A stretch of 64,000 bases of DNA from CAVZOY01 sp963777095 (GCA_963777095.1 CAVZOY010000006.1:1178001-1242000); one strand, 5' to 3'. Positions 1-11,127 are shown, numbered from the stretch's first letter. The notes: a model not told the origin generated them from the letters alone. Translations and numbers: made by a program.

Positions 1-1
1 G

Positions 2-724
2 CTCCGGCGACGGCTGCCCGACCTGCTCGCCGCCCAGCGGGACGGCGTCGAGATGCCCACCGTCTGCGTCGAGATGAGCCACTTCATCGGCGACTTCGAC
101 CCCGAGCGTCGCGCCGACGCTCTGGCCAACATGGCCAGCCAGGTGGAGGTCATCGGAGCGCTGGGCGGCATCGGTGCCATGACCCCGGCGTCGTGGGGCA
201 TGTTCTCCCGGCGGCTGCCTCCGTTCACGCCGCCGCGCTCTGAGGCCGAGGACCGCGAGGTGCTGCTCGAGGCGCTGACCCACCTCGGCGAGGTGGCCCG
301 ACGGGCGGGCACGCGGATCCTGCTGGAGCCGCTCAACCGCTACGAGGACCACATGGTCAACACCGTGGCCCAGGCTGCGGAGCTGGCCGCGGCCACCGGC
401 CTGGCCGGCGTCCAGGTGGGCGCCGACACGTACCACATGAACATCGAGGAGGCCGACCCGCTGGCGGCGCTGCGCGAGCACGCCGCGCGGATCGGTCACG
501 TGCAGCTGTCCGACAGCAACCGGCTCGAGCCGGGCGCCGGCCACCTCGACTGGGCCGCTCTCCTCGGCTGCCTCGACGAGATCGGCTTCGACGGCGTGCT
601 CGCCTTCGAGTGCCGGCTCTCCGGCGACGCGGACCGGGTGCTGCCCCGCGCGACGGCGATGCTGCGGGCCGCGGCGCGTGCACCGCGCTCGGCCGGTGCT
701 CTGCTGCGGGAGGCCGTGGCGTGA
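2..724 (+). CDS. Sugar phosphate isomerase/epimerase, TIM-barrel (5' end outside window)
   Basis: The frame is open to the left window edge, so the N-terminus is missing. The protein shows the AP-endonuclease-2/xylose-isomerase-like barrel pattern: LLEPLNRYEDH, then GADTYHMNIEE, then HVQLSDSNR followed by PGAGHLDW. These carry the Glu, Asp, His and Glu/Asp metal-ligand positions of the family. Such enzymes isomerise or epimerise keto-sugars or inosose-type substrates in the cytoplasm; the substrate cannot be read from sequence. The stop TGA overlaps the GTG of the next gene (GTGA), so the two are probably co-translated in a carbohydrate catabolic operon. Confidence 0.8.
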   Translation, partial: LRRRLPDLLAAQRDGVEMPTVCVEMSHFIGDFDPERRADALANMASQVEVIGALGGIGAMTPASWGMFSRRLPPFTPPRSEAEDREVLLEALTHLGEVARRAGTRILLEPLNRYEDHMVNTVAQAAELAAATGLAGVQVGADTYHMNIEEADPLAALREHAARIGHVQLSDSNRLEPGAGHLDWAALLGCLDEIGFDGVLAFECRLSGDADRVLPRATAMLRAAARAPRSAGALLREAVA

Positions 725-2112
725 CCACCACGAGCGACCTCCGCGTGCTGGAGACGTCGGCGCCCGGCCGCACCGACTCCGAGCTCGCCGTCCGCGGCGC
801 CGAGCTGACCGCCCGGGCGGCGTACGCGCTGCGGGCCAACAGCGCCGGCTCCATGACCCGCGCCGCCCCTCACCTGTATCCGCACCAGTGGAGCTGGGAC
901 GCGGCGTTCGTGTCGGTGGGCATCGCGCATCTCGACCCGGTGCGGGCCTGCGCCGAGCTCGACCATCTCTTCAGCGGCCAGTGGACGACCGGGATGCTGC
1001 CGCACATCGTCTTCGACCCCGACGAGCACGACTACTTCCCCGGCCCGGACCGCTGGGGCTGCGCCGAGCTGACCGACGCCGCGCCGACCGCGCCCCGCAC
1101 CAGCGGCATCTGCCAGCCCCCGGTGCACGCGCTGGCCGTGGAGCGGATCGTCGCGATCGCCGAGCGGCAGGGAGCCGCGGCGGCAGAACACGTGCGGGCC
1201 TGGCTGCCCGAGGTCTACCCGCGTCTGCTGGCGTGGCATCGCTACCTCGCGAGCGCGCGCGATCCCGAGCGCACCGGCCTGGTCGCCACGTACCACGGCT
1301 GGGAGGGCGGCATGGACAACTCGCCGCGCTGGGACGGGCCGTACTCGAGGGTCGTCGTCCCGCCGGACCTGCCGCCGTACCAGCGGCGCGACACCCGGAT
1401 CGTCACGGACACCCGGCAGCGCCCGACCCAGCTGGAGTACGACCGGTACCTCACCTCCGTCGAGGAGCTCAAGCGGGCGGGCTACGAGGACGCCCGCATC
1501 CGCGCGACGGCGAGCTACCTGACGACGGACGTGTTCATGTCGGCGATCCTCGCTGCCGCGAGCGACGCGCTGGCCCGCATCGCCCGCCGGCTCGGCGCGC
1601 CCGAGGTGGCCGAGCTGGAGGAGCACGCGGCGCGGTTCCGTGCCGGCGTCGCCGCGAGCGTGGACCCGGAGCTCGGGCTGGCCCTCGACACCGACCTGCG
1701 CACCGGGGAACGGCTGCGGGTGGAGACGGTCGCGGGCTTCGCGCCGCTGCTGTGCGGCGGGCTGGACCCGGCCGCGGAGCGGGCGATGATCGGGCTGCTG
1801 CGCTCGTCGCGGTGGACCGGCCACCCGGACCTGCGGTTCGCCGTGCTGCCCACGACCAGTCCCGCGTCGCCGGACTTCCGGGCCCGCGCCTACTGGCGCG
1901 GACCGAGCTGGCCGGTGATCAACTGGTTCGTCGTCTGGATGCTCGAGCGGCGGGGGCTGGCCCCCGTTGCCCGCCCGCTGCGTCGGGCCGCGCTGGACCA
2001 GCTCGCCGAGGGTTCGCTCGCCGAGTACTACGAGCCGTTCACGGGGGAGCCGCTCGGCAGCGCCTGCCAGTCCTGGACGGCGGCGGCGGCGCTCGACCTG
2101 CTTCTCACCTGA
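721..2112 (+). CDS. GH63/MGH1-like glycoside hydrolase
   Basis: About 463 residues from a GTG that overlaps the upstream stop by 4 bases. An (alpha/alpha)6-barrel hydrolase related to mannosylglycerate/glucosylglycerate hydrolases and trehalase-like enzymes. Family landmarks are HQWSWDAAFVSVGIAHLD near residue 60, GMLPHIVFDP, YHGWEGGMDNSPRWD in the middle, and YWRGPSWPVINWFV plus YEPFTGEPLG near the C-terminus. There is no signal peptide, so it is cytoplasmic. Pairing with a sugar isomerase suggests release of a sugar from an imported or stored alpha-glucoside or glycerate conjugate, followed by isomerisation (inference). Confidence 0.8.
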   Translation: MTTTSDLRVLETSAPGRTDSELAVRGAELTARAAYALRANSAGSMTRAAPHLYPHQWSWDAAFVSVGIAHLDPVRACAELDHLFSGQWTTGMLPHIVFDPDEHDYFPGPDRWGCAELTDAAPTAPRTSGICQPPVHALAVERIVAIAERQGAAAAEHVRAWLPEVYPRLLAWHRYLASARDPERTGLVATYHGWEGGMDNSPRWDGPYSRVVVPPDLPPYQRRDTRIVTDTRQRPTQLEYDRYLTSVEELKRAGYEDARIRATASYLTTDVFMSAILAAASDALARIARRLGAPEVAELEEHAARFRAGVAASVDPELGLALDTDLRTGERLRVETVAGFAPLLCGGLDPAAERAMIGLLRSSRWTGHPDLRFAVLPTTSPASPDFRARAYWRGPSWPVINWFVVWMLERRGLAPVARPLRRAALDQLAEGSLAEYYEPFTGEPLGSACQSWTAAAALDLLLT

Positions 2113-2187
2113 AGGAGGACCCCCGTCCCGGGGCCCGTGGTGGGATGGCGGCGGTGCCGGGACCGCCCCGGTGCGGGAAGGAGAACC

Positions 2188-2568
2188 GTGGCCGAGCCGC
2201 TGAGCCGTCCGGACGTCGACCCGCCCACCGGGCCGGCTCCCGACGATCTGGTGATCGAGGACCTGGTCGTGGGCGAGGGGCCGGAGGCCAAGGCCGGCGA
2301 CCTGGTGAGCGCGCACTACGTGGGCGTCACGCACGAGGCCGGCGAGACCTTCGACGCGTCCTGGGACCGCGGCGACCCGCTGGAGTTCCGTCTCGGCGTC
2401 GGCATGGTCATCCAGGGCTGGGACGAGGGCATCGCCGGCATGCGGGTCGGCGGCCGCCGGCGGCTGACCATCCCGGCGCACAAGGCGTACGGCGACCGCG
2501 GCGCAGGAGGCGTCATCAAGCCCGGCGCGACGCTGGTCTTCGTCGTCGACCTCGTCGGAGTGCGCTGA
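2188..2568 (+). CDS. FKBP-type peptidyl-prolyl cis-trans isomerase
   Basis: 126 residues. I chose the GTG at 2188 because GGAAGGAG lies just upstream; an earlier in-frame ATG at 2137 lacks this. The protein is a single FKBP domain: VGEGPEAKAGDLVSAHYVG, FDASWDRGDPLEF, VIQGWDEGIAGMRVGGRR and the terminal GATLVFVVDLVGV strand. These proteins catalyse proline isomerisation during protein folding. No signal peptide, so cytosolic. It is followed by a strong hairpin terminator and appears to be monocistronic. Confidence 0.93.
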   Translation: MAEPLSRPDVDPPTGPAPDDLVIEDLVVGEGPEAKAGDLVSAHYVGVTHEAGETFDASWDRGDPLEFRLGVGMVIQGWDEGIAGMRVGGRRRLTIPAHKAYGDRGAGGVIKPGATLVFVVDLVGVR

Positions 2569-2579
2569 ATCCAGCCCGA

Positions 2580-2619
2580 CGACGAGGGCCCCTCCGCCGC
2601 GGCGGAGGGGCCCTCGTCG
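2580..2619. terminator. Perfect 20+20 inverted repeat between convergent genes
   Basis: Bases 2580-2599 and 2600-2619 are exact reverse complements, giving a very stable GC-rich hairpin with no separate loop. It starts 11 bases after the FKBP stop and lies before the 3' end of the minus-strand acidic protein, so it can terminate both. There is no T-tract, as is usual in high-GC actinobacteria. Confidence 0.8.
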
Positions 2620-2640
2620 CGGGGGCTGTCGGTTCTCGGC

Positions 2641-2908
2641 TCAGGCGTGCGGCGGGGCCTGGGTGAACGGCGCGCCGGTGTCGACCTCGGGCTCCGGCTC
2701 CTCGCCGCCGCTGGCCGGGACGCCGCCCTCGAGCGGAAGGCCGGCGTCGGTGACATCGCCGCCCGTCGGCGAGCTCGTCGTCGCCGGTGGCGGCCGGGTC
2801 GTCGCCGGCCGAGGCGAGGTCCGCGCCCTGGCCGTAGGCGCCGGGGTCGGCCTGCGTCGTCCGCGGGTCGTTGAGCGGGTCCGGGGTGTCGGGATCGGTG
2901 ACGGTCAT
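2641..2908 (-). CDS. Small acidic hypothetical protein, frameshifted
   Basis: The start reads MTVTDPDTPDPLNDPRTTQ, continues to DDELADG, and then needs a one-base correction near 2766 (extra G in a GGG run) to continue as GDVTDAGLPLEGGVPASGG and end FTQAPPHA at 2641. Corrected length is about 88 residues, rich in D, E, P, A and G and low in complexity. No domain is recognisable. Similar short acidic proteins occur at 46850-47208 and 51276-51423. The function is unknown. Confidence 0.5.
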
Positions 2909-3010
2909 GCCGGGCGCATGCCCGCGTCGTCGCCCGGTGAATCACGGAGTCGCCCGATCCGGTGGCGCGCGGCACTGGCGGCGGACCGCCCGCGCCGCTA
3001 CGAAGAGCGG

Positions 3011-3505
3011 ATGGACGAGAACGACAGCCGGTACGGCAGCGTCGAGCCGGAGGGCGGCCGGACGCGACTGGAGTTCCGCCGCACCTGGCCCGACGACTCG
3101 GACGACGTCTGGGCGGCCCTGACCGCCCCGGAGCGGACCCCTCGGTGGATCGGCCGCTACGAGGGCGAGCGGGCGCCCGGTGCCACGGGCGCGTTCTCGA
3201 TGACCTTCGAGGGCGAGGCGCCGCCCGAGCCGCTGACCATCGTGGAGTGCGTCGAGTGCCACCGGCTCGTGCTCGACCTCGCCAACGGCTGGCGGGTCGA
3301 GCTGGACCTGGTCTCGCAGCGCGGCGGCACCACGCTGATCTTCGTCCAGCGCTTCGACGACCCGGCCGCCGTCCCGGACGTCGCGGCCGGCTGGCACTGG
3401 TACCTCGACCGCCTCGACGCCGAGATCAGCGGCACCGAGCCGCCGGCGGACTGGGACGCCTTCCTGGCCGAGGTCGGCCCGCGCTACGGCTGGTCGCCGT
3501 CCTGA
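3011..3505 (+). CDS. SRPBCC (AHSA1-type) family protein
   Basis: 164 residues from the ATG at 3011. It has the START-like hydrophobic-cavity fold signature: FRRTWPDDSDDVWAALTAPERTPRWIG at the N-terminus, GAFSMTFEGEAPPEPLTIVE in the middle and a C-terminal amphipathic helix around GWHWYLDRLDAEI. Members bind hydrophobic ligands or act as Hsp90-activator-like domains; the ligand is unknown. Immediately downstream is the 3517-3582 inverted repeat. Confidence 0.8.
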   Translation: MDENDSRYGSVEPEGGRTRLEFRRTWPDDSDDVWAALTAPERTPRWIGRYEGERAPGATGAFSMTFEGEAPPEPLTIVECVECHRLVLDLANGWRVELDLVSQRGGTTLIFVQRFDDPAAVPDVAAGWHWYLDRLDAEISGTEPPADWDAFLAEVGPRYGWSPS

Positions 3506-3516
3506 CCCGTTCCCGT

Positions 3517-3582
3517 CCGCCGAGATCGCCGATCTCGCACGTTTTCGACGGTCAAGGCGTGCGAGATCGCCGATCTCGGCGG
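3517..3582. repeat. Perfect 25-bp intergenic inverted repeat containing GAGATCGCCGATCTC
   Basis: Arms 3517-3541 and 3558-3582 are exact reverse complements separated by 16 bases. Each arm contains GAGATCGCCGATCTC, itself nearly palindromic. It follows the SRPBCC stop by 12 bases and could terminate transcription. The same core recurs at 22927-22941, and a related hairpin occurs at 11016-11073, so it looks like a dispersed element rather than a one-off terminator. Confidence 0.8.
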
Positions 3583-3647
3583 CGCACCCCGCTCAGCGGC
3601 TACACGCAGGCAGCTGTTCGTGTCCGTAGCAGTCTTCCGCGGCCCGA

Positions 3648-3720
3648 TGTAGACGTCCTATACGTAACATCTCTCACGGTTACAGACGTCTAGAACGTCG
3701 GTAATCTGATCCGATCCCGA
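3648..3720 (+). promoter_or_regulatory. AT-richer promoter region of pckG with repeated AGACGTC
   Basis: The 217-base gap before pckG has an unusually AT-rich core. AGACGTC occurs at 3651 and 3684, and GTAAC (3664-3668) faces GTTAC (3679-3683). This arrangement suggests a regulator-binding region controlling gluconeogenesis. No clear -35/-10 pair could be fixed, so the promoter assignment is inference. Confidence 0.4.
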
Positions 3721-3799
3721 ATCGGCCGCCCGCGCGGCGGCCCGGGCTGACGACCAGCGCCGGTCTTCTCGCTCCGGCGCAGCGAAGGATGGAGACGCC

Positions 3800-5615
<1,816 letters not shown>

Positions 5616-5618
5616 GTC

Positions 5619-5667
5619 CACGATCAGGTGACTGATCGGGCCTGGCTCGACCTGATCGGTCATCGTG
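5619..5667. repeat. Imperfect hairpin downstream of pckG with GATCAGG/CCTGATC elements
   Basis: CACGAT (5619-5624) pairs with ATCGTG (5662-5667), enclosing GATCAGGTGACTGATCGGG and its partly complementary counterpart. It begins within a few bases of the pckG stop and probably acts as the terminator. It shares the TGATC-based composition of the hairpins at 20283-20354 and 32323-32348. Confidence 0.5.
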
Positions 5668-5752
5668 CAGCGGCGCCGCCTCTCGGGGCGGGCAGTGCAC
5701 CGGTCGGTTAGCGTGACGAGCACTTCCCCAGCCGCTGGAGGCTCCGGAGCTC

Positions 5753-6970
5753 GTGGCCAATCCGTACCTGCAGGTGCTGCGCAGCTCCGCACGCCCTGCC
5801 GATGGTGCTGGCCGCGTTCATCGGCCGGCTGCCGCTCTCGATGGTGGGCCTGGGCTGCGTGCTGCTGATCGCCTCGGAGACCGGCTCGTACGGGTACGGC
5901 GGGGCGGTGGCCGCGGTCGGCGCCATCACCACGGCCCTGGCCGGGCCGGTCATCGGCCGGCTGGCCGACGTGCACGGGCAGCGACGGGTGCTGCTGCCGG
6001 TCCTCGTCGTCTTCGTGATCGCCGGTGTCGGCTTCCTGAGCGCGGTGAAGGGCGACTGGCCGAAGATCGCCGTCTTCTTCTTCGCCGGCGTCGGCGGCGC
6101 GTGCATCCCCCCGGTCTCCTCGATGATCCGCGTGCGCTGGACGCACCTGCTGCGCGGCAGCCACCGACTGCCCACGGCCCTGGCCATGGAGTCGGTGGTC
6201 GACGAGTTCGTCTTCATCGTCGGCCCGGTGCTGGTCACGTTCCTGTCCACGACCGGGCACGCGACGTCCGGGGTCGTCACCGCCTTCACGCTGGCCGTCG
6301 TCGGCAGCCTGGCGTTCGCCGCCCAGCGCCGCACCGAGCCTCCGCCGCACGGGCACGAGAGCCGCAAGGGCCCGTCCGCGATGCGCTACGGCGGACTGCG
6401 GGTGCTGTTCGTCGTCGGCGCGGCGGTCGGAGCGGTGCTGGGCACGCTGGAGATCGCGCTCGTCGCCTTCGCCGACGAGGCCGGGGCAAAGGCGCTGTCG
6501 GGGGTGCTCATCGCCGGCCTGGCGCTCGGCTCGATGGCCAGCGGCATCGGCTGGGGCACCGTGCACTGGCGGCTGCCGCTGCGGCACCGGCTGGTCGGCG
6601 TCCTCGCGCTGCTGACCGTCCTCACCCTGCCCGCTGCTGATCGTGCAGGACGTCTGGGTGATGTTCCCGTTCGTCGTGCTCGCCGGCATCGCCGTCTCGC
6701 CGTCGCTGATCAGCGCGTTCACCCTCGCCGAGCTGCTCGTGCCGCGGGCCGCGGTCACCGAGGCCTTCACCTGGATCGGCACCGCGCTCGGGCTGGGCGT
6801 CGCCCTCGGCGCCGGGGTGTCCGGCAAGCTCGTCGACGTCTTCGGCGCCAACACCGCCTTCTCGCGTCGCCGTGGTGGCCGCCGCGGCCGCGGCCCTCAC
6901 CGTGGGCGCCTTCCGGAGCACGCTGCGGGTGCCGGCCGAGCACGTCGGCAGCCCGCTGCTCACCCGCTGA
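5753..6970 (+). CDS. MFS transporter, with three frameshifts
   Basis: A 12-helix-type major facilitator protein of about 404 residues once three single-base insertions are removed (near 5798, 6636 and 6862; the first two are an extra C in a CC run). The pieces join as ANPYLQVLRSSAR, then MVLAAFIGRLPLSMVG with the inter-helix motif GRLADVHGQRRVLL, then VQDVWVMFPFVVLAGIAVSP, then RVAVVAAAAAALTVGAF. The N-terminal GRLPLSM pattern resembles sugar/multidrug efflux MFS proteins. Substrate unknown. It stands alone between pckG and a lipoprotein gene. Confidence 0.8.
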
Positions 6971-7034
6971 CCCCGCGGTCGCCTGCGCTTGACGTTCGGT
7001 CGGCGCTGGGTGACCCTGGCTACCGAATGGGTCA

Positions 7035-7047
7035 ATGGTCCGACCAT
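7035..7047. promoter_or_regulatory. 13-bp palindrome ATGGTC-C-GACCAT upstream of the TctC-type gene
   Basis: A perfect 6-1-6 palindrome about 70 bases before the start at 7115, in an otherwise featureless 144-base gap. Position and symmetry fit a repressor operator, but no local regulator is obvious. Confidence 0.35.
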
Positions 7048-7114
7048 CGGGCCTCGGCTGGTCCTCCCCTGCAGGGATGCGACCGCCCCACGGCCGCGCA
7101 CGAGAGGAGCAACC

Positions 7115-8170
7115 ATGGGAGCGACCCGTCCGCGCGCAGAGCGGCGCGCGGCGCGCACGGCACTGTCCATCGGTCTCGCCGGGGCGCTGGCCGCCTGTGG
7201 CCAGGGCGGTGGCGGTGGTGGCGGCGGAGGCGGTGGTGACGACGAGCAGCCGTTCGCAGGTGAGCGCATCGACTTCGTCGTCCCCTACGAGCCGGGCGGC
7301 GGGTACGACACCTACGCCCGTGCGCTCGCGCCCTACCTGGAGGAGTGCCTCGACGCGACGCTCGTCGTCCAGAACGAGGCCGGCGCCGGTGGACTCGTGG
7401 CCACGAACAAGACGGTCGCCGCCGGACCCGACGAGAACCGCTTCCAGATCGTCAACACCGTCGGTCTGGTCTCCGCGCAGATCGCCGGCGAGGAGGGCGC
7501 GAACTTCGACGTCAACGACCTCAACTGGCTCGGCCGCGTCGCCGCGCCGGCGAACGTCATCGTCGTCAACAACGACAGCCCCTACGGCTCGTTCCAGGAC
7601 ATGGTCGACGCCTCGGAGACGGTGCGCTTCGTGGCCCAGGGCCCGGGCGCGAACGACTACCTGGCGCCCACCATCCTGGGCGAGGCCTACGGCTTCGACT
7701 ACGAGATCGTGACCGGTTTCGCCGGTTCGCCCGAGGCGCGTCAGGCCGTCATCGCCGGCGACGCCGACGCACACATCCTGCCGGTCGACAGCCAGCTGCC
7801 GCCCATCGAGGCCGGCGAGGTCACCCCCCTGGTCACCATCGAGGAGGAGGCCGACCCGCTGCTGCCCGACGTGCCGACGATCTACGACGCCGCACCGCCG
7901 GAGGGCGAGGCCAAGGAGGTCATCGACAGCCTGGTCGCGCTCGGGCAGACCGGTCGTGGGCTCATCGCGTCGCCGCAGATGGAGGAGGGCCGCGTCGAGG
8001 CACTCCGTGAGGCCTGGACCTGCGTGGCGGAGAACGAGGAGGCCGTGGCCGACCTCGAGGAGCAGAAGCGGCCGATCCAGTCGTTGGACGGCGAGGAGAC
8101 GGCCGACCTCGTGGCCGAGGTGCTCGAGTCGCCCGAGTCGTTCCAGACGCTGGTCACCGAGAGCTACTGA
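7115..8170 (+). CDS. TctC/Bug-family substrate-binding lipoprotein
   Basis: 351 residues from ATG 7115, preceded by GAGAGGAG. The N-terminus has Arg residues, a hydrophobic stretch and the lipobox LAAC (Cys near residue 30), then a run of eleven glycines before the mature domain. Family motifs are IDFVVPYEPGGGYDTYARA, VVQNEAGAGGLVATN and a later VPTIYDAAP. TctC/Bug proteins capture carboxylates, such as tricarboxylates or aromatic acids, for TctAB or signalling systems. No tctA or tctB neighbour is present, so it is an orphan binding protein here. Confidence 0.85.
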   Translation: MGATRPRAERRAARTALSIGLAGALAACGQGGGGGGGGGGGDDEQPFAGERIDFVVPYEPGGGYDTYARALAPYLEECLDATLVVQNEAGAGGLVATNKTVAAGPDENRFQIVNTVGLVSAQIAGEEGANFDVNDLNWLGRVAAPANVIVVNNDSPYGSFQDMVDASETVRFVAQGPGANDYLAPTILGEAYGFDYEIVTGFAGSPEARQAVIAGDADAHILPVDSQLPPIEAGEVTPLVTIEEEADPLLPDVPTIYDAAPPEGEAKEVIDSLVALGQTGRGLIASPQMEEGRVEALREAWTCVAENEEAVADLEEQKRPIQSLDGEETADLVAEVLESPESFQTLVTESY

Positions 8171-8218
8171 GTTCCGGCGCGGGCGGGGACGGGTCGCAAC
8201 GGCTGGCATGCTGCCGTC

Positions 8219-8890
8219 GTGACCCGGCCCCGCCCCGCCGCCGGGGGCGGCCGGCAGCTGCGCGTCGCGCCCGAACGCCTCGGCCGGTGGCTGGACGGCG
8301 TCGCGGACCGGCACGGCGCCTTCGCCGCCGGCCTCGCCGACGACGGCGCCGTCCTGGTCACCTGCGCGGACACCACCACCGTCACCCTGCGGGCGCCGTT
8401 CCCGTGGACGCCGGGCCCGGCGCTGCTCACCTCGCTCACCGCGGCGGCCCGGCAGCCGCACCGCGCCGCCGTCCTCCTCGTGCGCCGGGGCCGCTGGGCG
8501 GTGGGCGTCTTCGACGGTGCCGATCTCGTCGTCTCCAAGGTCGACGCCCGGCAGGTGCAGGGGCGGACGGCCGCCGGTGGCTGGTCGCAGCAGCGCTTCG
8601 CCCGGCGACGGTCGAACCAGACCGACGCGGTCGTCGGCGCCGCCGTCGAGACCGCCGCCCGCGTGCTGCTGCCGCATGCCGACGGCCTGGCCGCCGTCTT
8701 CACCGGCGGCGACCGCGGGCTGGTCGACGAGGTCCTCGCCGACCGCCGCCTGGCGTCGCTGGCGGCGCTGCGCCGGGAGCCGGCGCTCGAGGTCGGGGAG
8801 CCGACCAAGGCGGTGCTGCTGACGACGCCCGAGCAGTTCCGCGCCGTCTCCGTCGTCATCCGCGAGCCGGGCGACCAGCAACGCGCGTGA
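8219..8890 (+). CDS. acVLRF1-like peptidyl-tRNA hydrolase (eRF1/Vms1-like)
   Basis: 223 residues from GTG 8219. The central segment VQGRTAAGGWSQQRFARRR matches the signature of actinobacterial Vms1-like release factors (GxxQ-type loop followed by QQRFARRR), with VFDGADLVVSKVDARQV just before. Such proteins release nascent chains from stalled 50S-peptidyl-tRNA complexes during ribosome quality control. The C-terminal half (HADGLAAVFTGGDRGLVDEVL) resembles an eRF1 domain 3 fold. Family assignment rests on these motifs. It lies 34 bases before helD. Confidence 0.7.
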   Translation: MTRPRPAAGGGRQLRVAPERLGRWLDGVADRHGAFAAGLADDGAVLVTCADTTTVTLRAPFPWTPGPALLTSLTAAARQPHRAAVLLVRRGRWAVGVFDGADLVVSKVDARQVQGRTAAGGWSQQRFARRRSNQTDAVVGAAVETAARVLLPHADGLAAVFTGGDRGLVDEVLADRRLASLAALRREPALEVGEPTKAVLLTTPEQFRAVSVVIREPGDQQRA

Positions 8891-8924
8891 CGCCGGCCGC
8901 CGCCGCGCGTAACGTCCTCCGACC

Positions 8925-11007
8925 GTGTCTCCTGCTGACGTCGAGACTCCTGCCCCCGATCCCGTACTCACCGCCGAGCGTGCCCACCTGGCGCGCGCGG
9001 CCGACTGCCTGACCGAGATGCGCGCCGCCACCGCCGCGGTGACCGACGCCGGCGGTAGACGCCTGGGCGTCCGAGCGCCTCGGCGCGGCGCGCGCCGAGC
9101 GGCTGCGCTCGCTGGCCACCGATCCGGGCGTCCCGCCGTTCTTCGGGCGCACCGACGGCCAGTCCACCGATGAGTCAGCCGAGACCTTCCACATCGGCCG
9201 CCGCCACGTCCGCGACGCGGCGGGGGACCCGGTCGTCATCGACTGGCGGGCGCCGATGAGCCGGCCGTTCTACCAGGCCAGCGCCGCCGATCCGCAGGGT
9301 CTCGTGCGCCGGCGCCGGTTCGGGTTCTCCGACGGAGAGCTGACCAGCTACGACGACGAACTGCTCGGCTCCGCATCGGCCCCCTGCAGGGCCCGCCGCG
9401 AGCTCGCGAGCGGGAGGGGGTCCGAGAGCTCGCTGCTGCGGGAGGAGATCGAGCGGCCGCGCAGCGGACCGATGCGCGACATCGTGGCCACCATCCAGCC
9501 CGAGCAGGACGACATCGTCCGCGCTCCGCTGACCGAGTCGGTCTGCGTGCAGGGTGCCCCGGGCACCGGCAAGACCGCCGTCGGCCTGCACCGCGCCGCC
9601 TACCTGCTCTACACGCACGGCGGGCAGCTCGCGCGCACCGGCGTGCTCGTGGTCGGGCCCAACCGGGCGTTCCTGCGCTACATCGAGCAGGTGCTGCCCA
9701 CCCTCGGCGAGGTCGACGTCGAGCAGACCACGGTGGCCGACCTGACCGCGCGCGTGCCCGTGCGCGCGGACGGACCCGTCGGAGGTCGCCGTCCTCAAGG
9801 GCGACGCGCGGATGGCCGAGGTGCTGCGGCGCGCGCTGTGGGGCGAGATCGTCAAGCCCGCCGAGGACGTGCTGGTGCCCCTCGTCGGCCGCCGCTACCG
9901 CGTGCCGGTGGAGCGGCTCAAGCGGTACGTCGACGACCTGCGCCGCCGGGCGCGCACCGCCGACGACCAGCAGCTGCTGCACTACGCGGCCGGCCGCGAG
10001 CGGCTGGCGATGCTGCTGGCCGGCGACGCCCGTCGGCAGAAGGAGGAGGCCGGCGGCAGCCCGACGGACGCCGAGACCCGCCGCGCCGCGCGCAGCCCCG
10101 AGGTGCGGGCCTTCTGCGACGAGGTCTGGCCCGCCCGGGACGCCGCCGGGCTGGTGCACGTCCTGCTCACCGAGCCCGACCGGCTGGCGCGGGCCGCCCG
10201 CGGCGTGCTGGACGACGCCGAGCAGGCGCTGCTGCTGCGTCCCGCGGGACCGGTCCGCCGCGCGCCGTGGACCGCGGCGGACGCCGTCCTGGTCGACGAG
10301 GCCGCCGGACTGCTCGACCGCACGCCCGGCTACGGGCACGTCGTCGTCGACGAGGCGCAGGACCTCTCGCCGATGCAGTGCCGCGCGATCGCGCGGCGGC
10401 TGGCGGCGGGCTCGCTGACCGTGCTGGGCGATCTCGCCCAGGCCACCAGTCCGTGGTCGGTGGCCGACTGGAGCCGCACGCTCGAGGGCCTCGGCCGGCC
10501 GGACACCGAGGTGCGTCCGCTGACCCGTGGCTATCGCGTACCGGCCGAGGTGCTCGACTACGCCAACCGGCTGCTGCCGCTCATCGCACCGGATCTGCCG
10601 GCCGCGACGGCGGTGCGCTCGGAGCCGGGAGCGCTGACGGTGCGTCCCGTGACGACGCTCGGGCCGCCGCTGGTCGAGGTCGTCCGCGAGCTGGCCGCCG
10701 TCCCCGGCTCGATCGGCGTCGTCTGCGCCGACGCGGCGGTGCGCGGACGTCGTGGCCGCGCTGACCGCTGCCGGGCCTGCCCGCCGAGCCGCTGGCGGAC
10801 GACGGTGCGCCCGCGGCCCGGCTCGCGGTCGTGCCGGCCACGCTGGCCAAGGGCCTCGAGTTCGACGCGGTGGTCGTCGTCGACCCGGCCGCGATCGTCG
10901 CCGCCGAGCCCCGCGGGCTGCACCGGCTCTACGTCGTCCTCACCCGCGCGGTGAGCACGCTGGTCGTCCTGCACCGCGGCGACCTGCCGGAGCCGCTCGC
11001 CGCCTGA
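8925..11007 (+). CDS. helD: HelD-like UvrD/Rep superfamily 1 helicase, with four frameshifts
   Basis: About 692 residues after removing single G/C insertions near 9053, 9783, 10745 and 10781. Each break lies in a short G/C run and the flanking protein is continuous. Visible parts are an N-terminal coiled segment (MSPADVETPAPDPVLTAERA), Walker A VQGAPGTGKTAVGLHRAA, Walker B VVVDEAQDLSPMQCRAI, GDLAQATSPW and VVPATLAKGLEFDAVVVVD in the 2A region. Actinobacterial HelD binds RNA polymerase and strips stalled complexes from DNA. GTG start. It ends before the 11016-11073 inverted repeat. Confidence 0.85.
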
Positions 11008-11015
11008 CCCCTCGC

Positions 11016-11073
11016 CGAGATCTGCACATCCGGACGCTTCCGGGTCGCGAAGCGTGCGAGTGTGCAGATCTCG
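11016..11073. repeat. 25-bp inverted repeat containing CGAGATCTGCAC
   Basis: Arms 11016-11040 and 11049-11073 match in 22 of 25 positions with an 8-base loop, forming a long hairpin 8 bases after the helD stop. Arm length and GAGATC boundaries resemble the 3517-3582 element. It probably serves as a terminator and may belong to the same repeat family. Confidence 0.7.
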
Positions 11074-11127
11074 ACCCGAACCCGCCGATAGCTGACCTGG
11101 ACAGGGCCAGAACCGGGGGAGGGAGCC

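Noticed and set aside
496..2481. Very long minus-strand open frame antisense to the GH63 gene
   Set aside because: High GC content leaves antisense frames open; composition is Arg/Gly/Pro-rich without motifs, while the plus strand has clear domain motifs.
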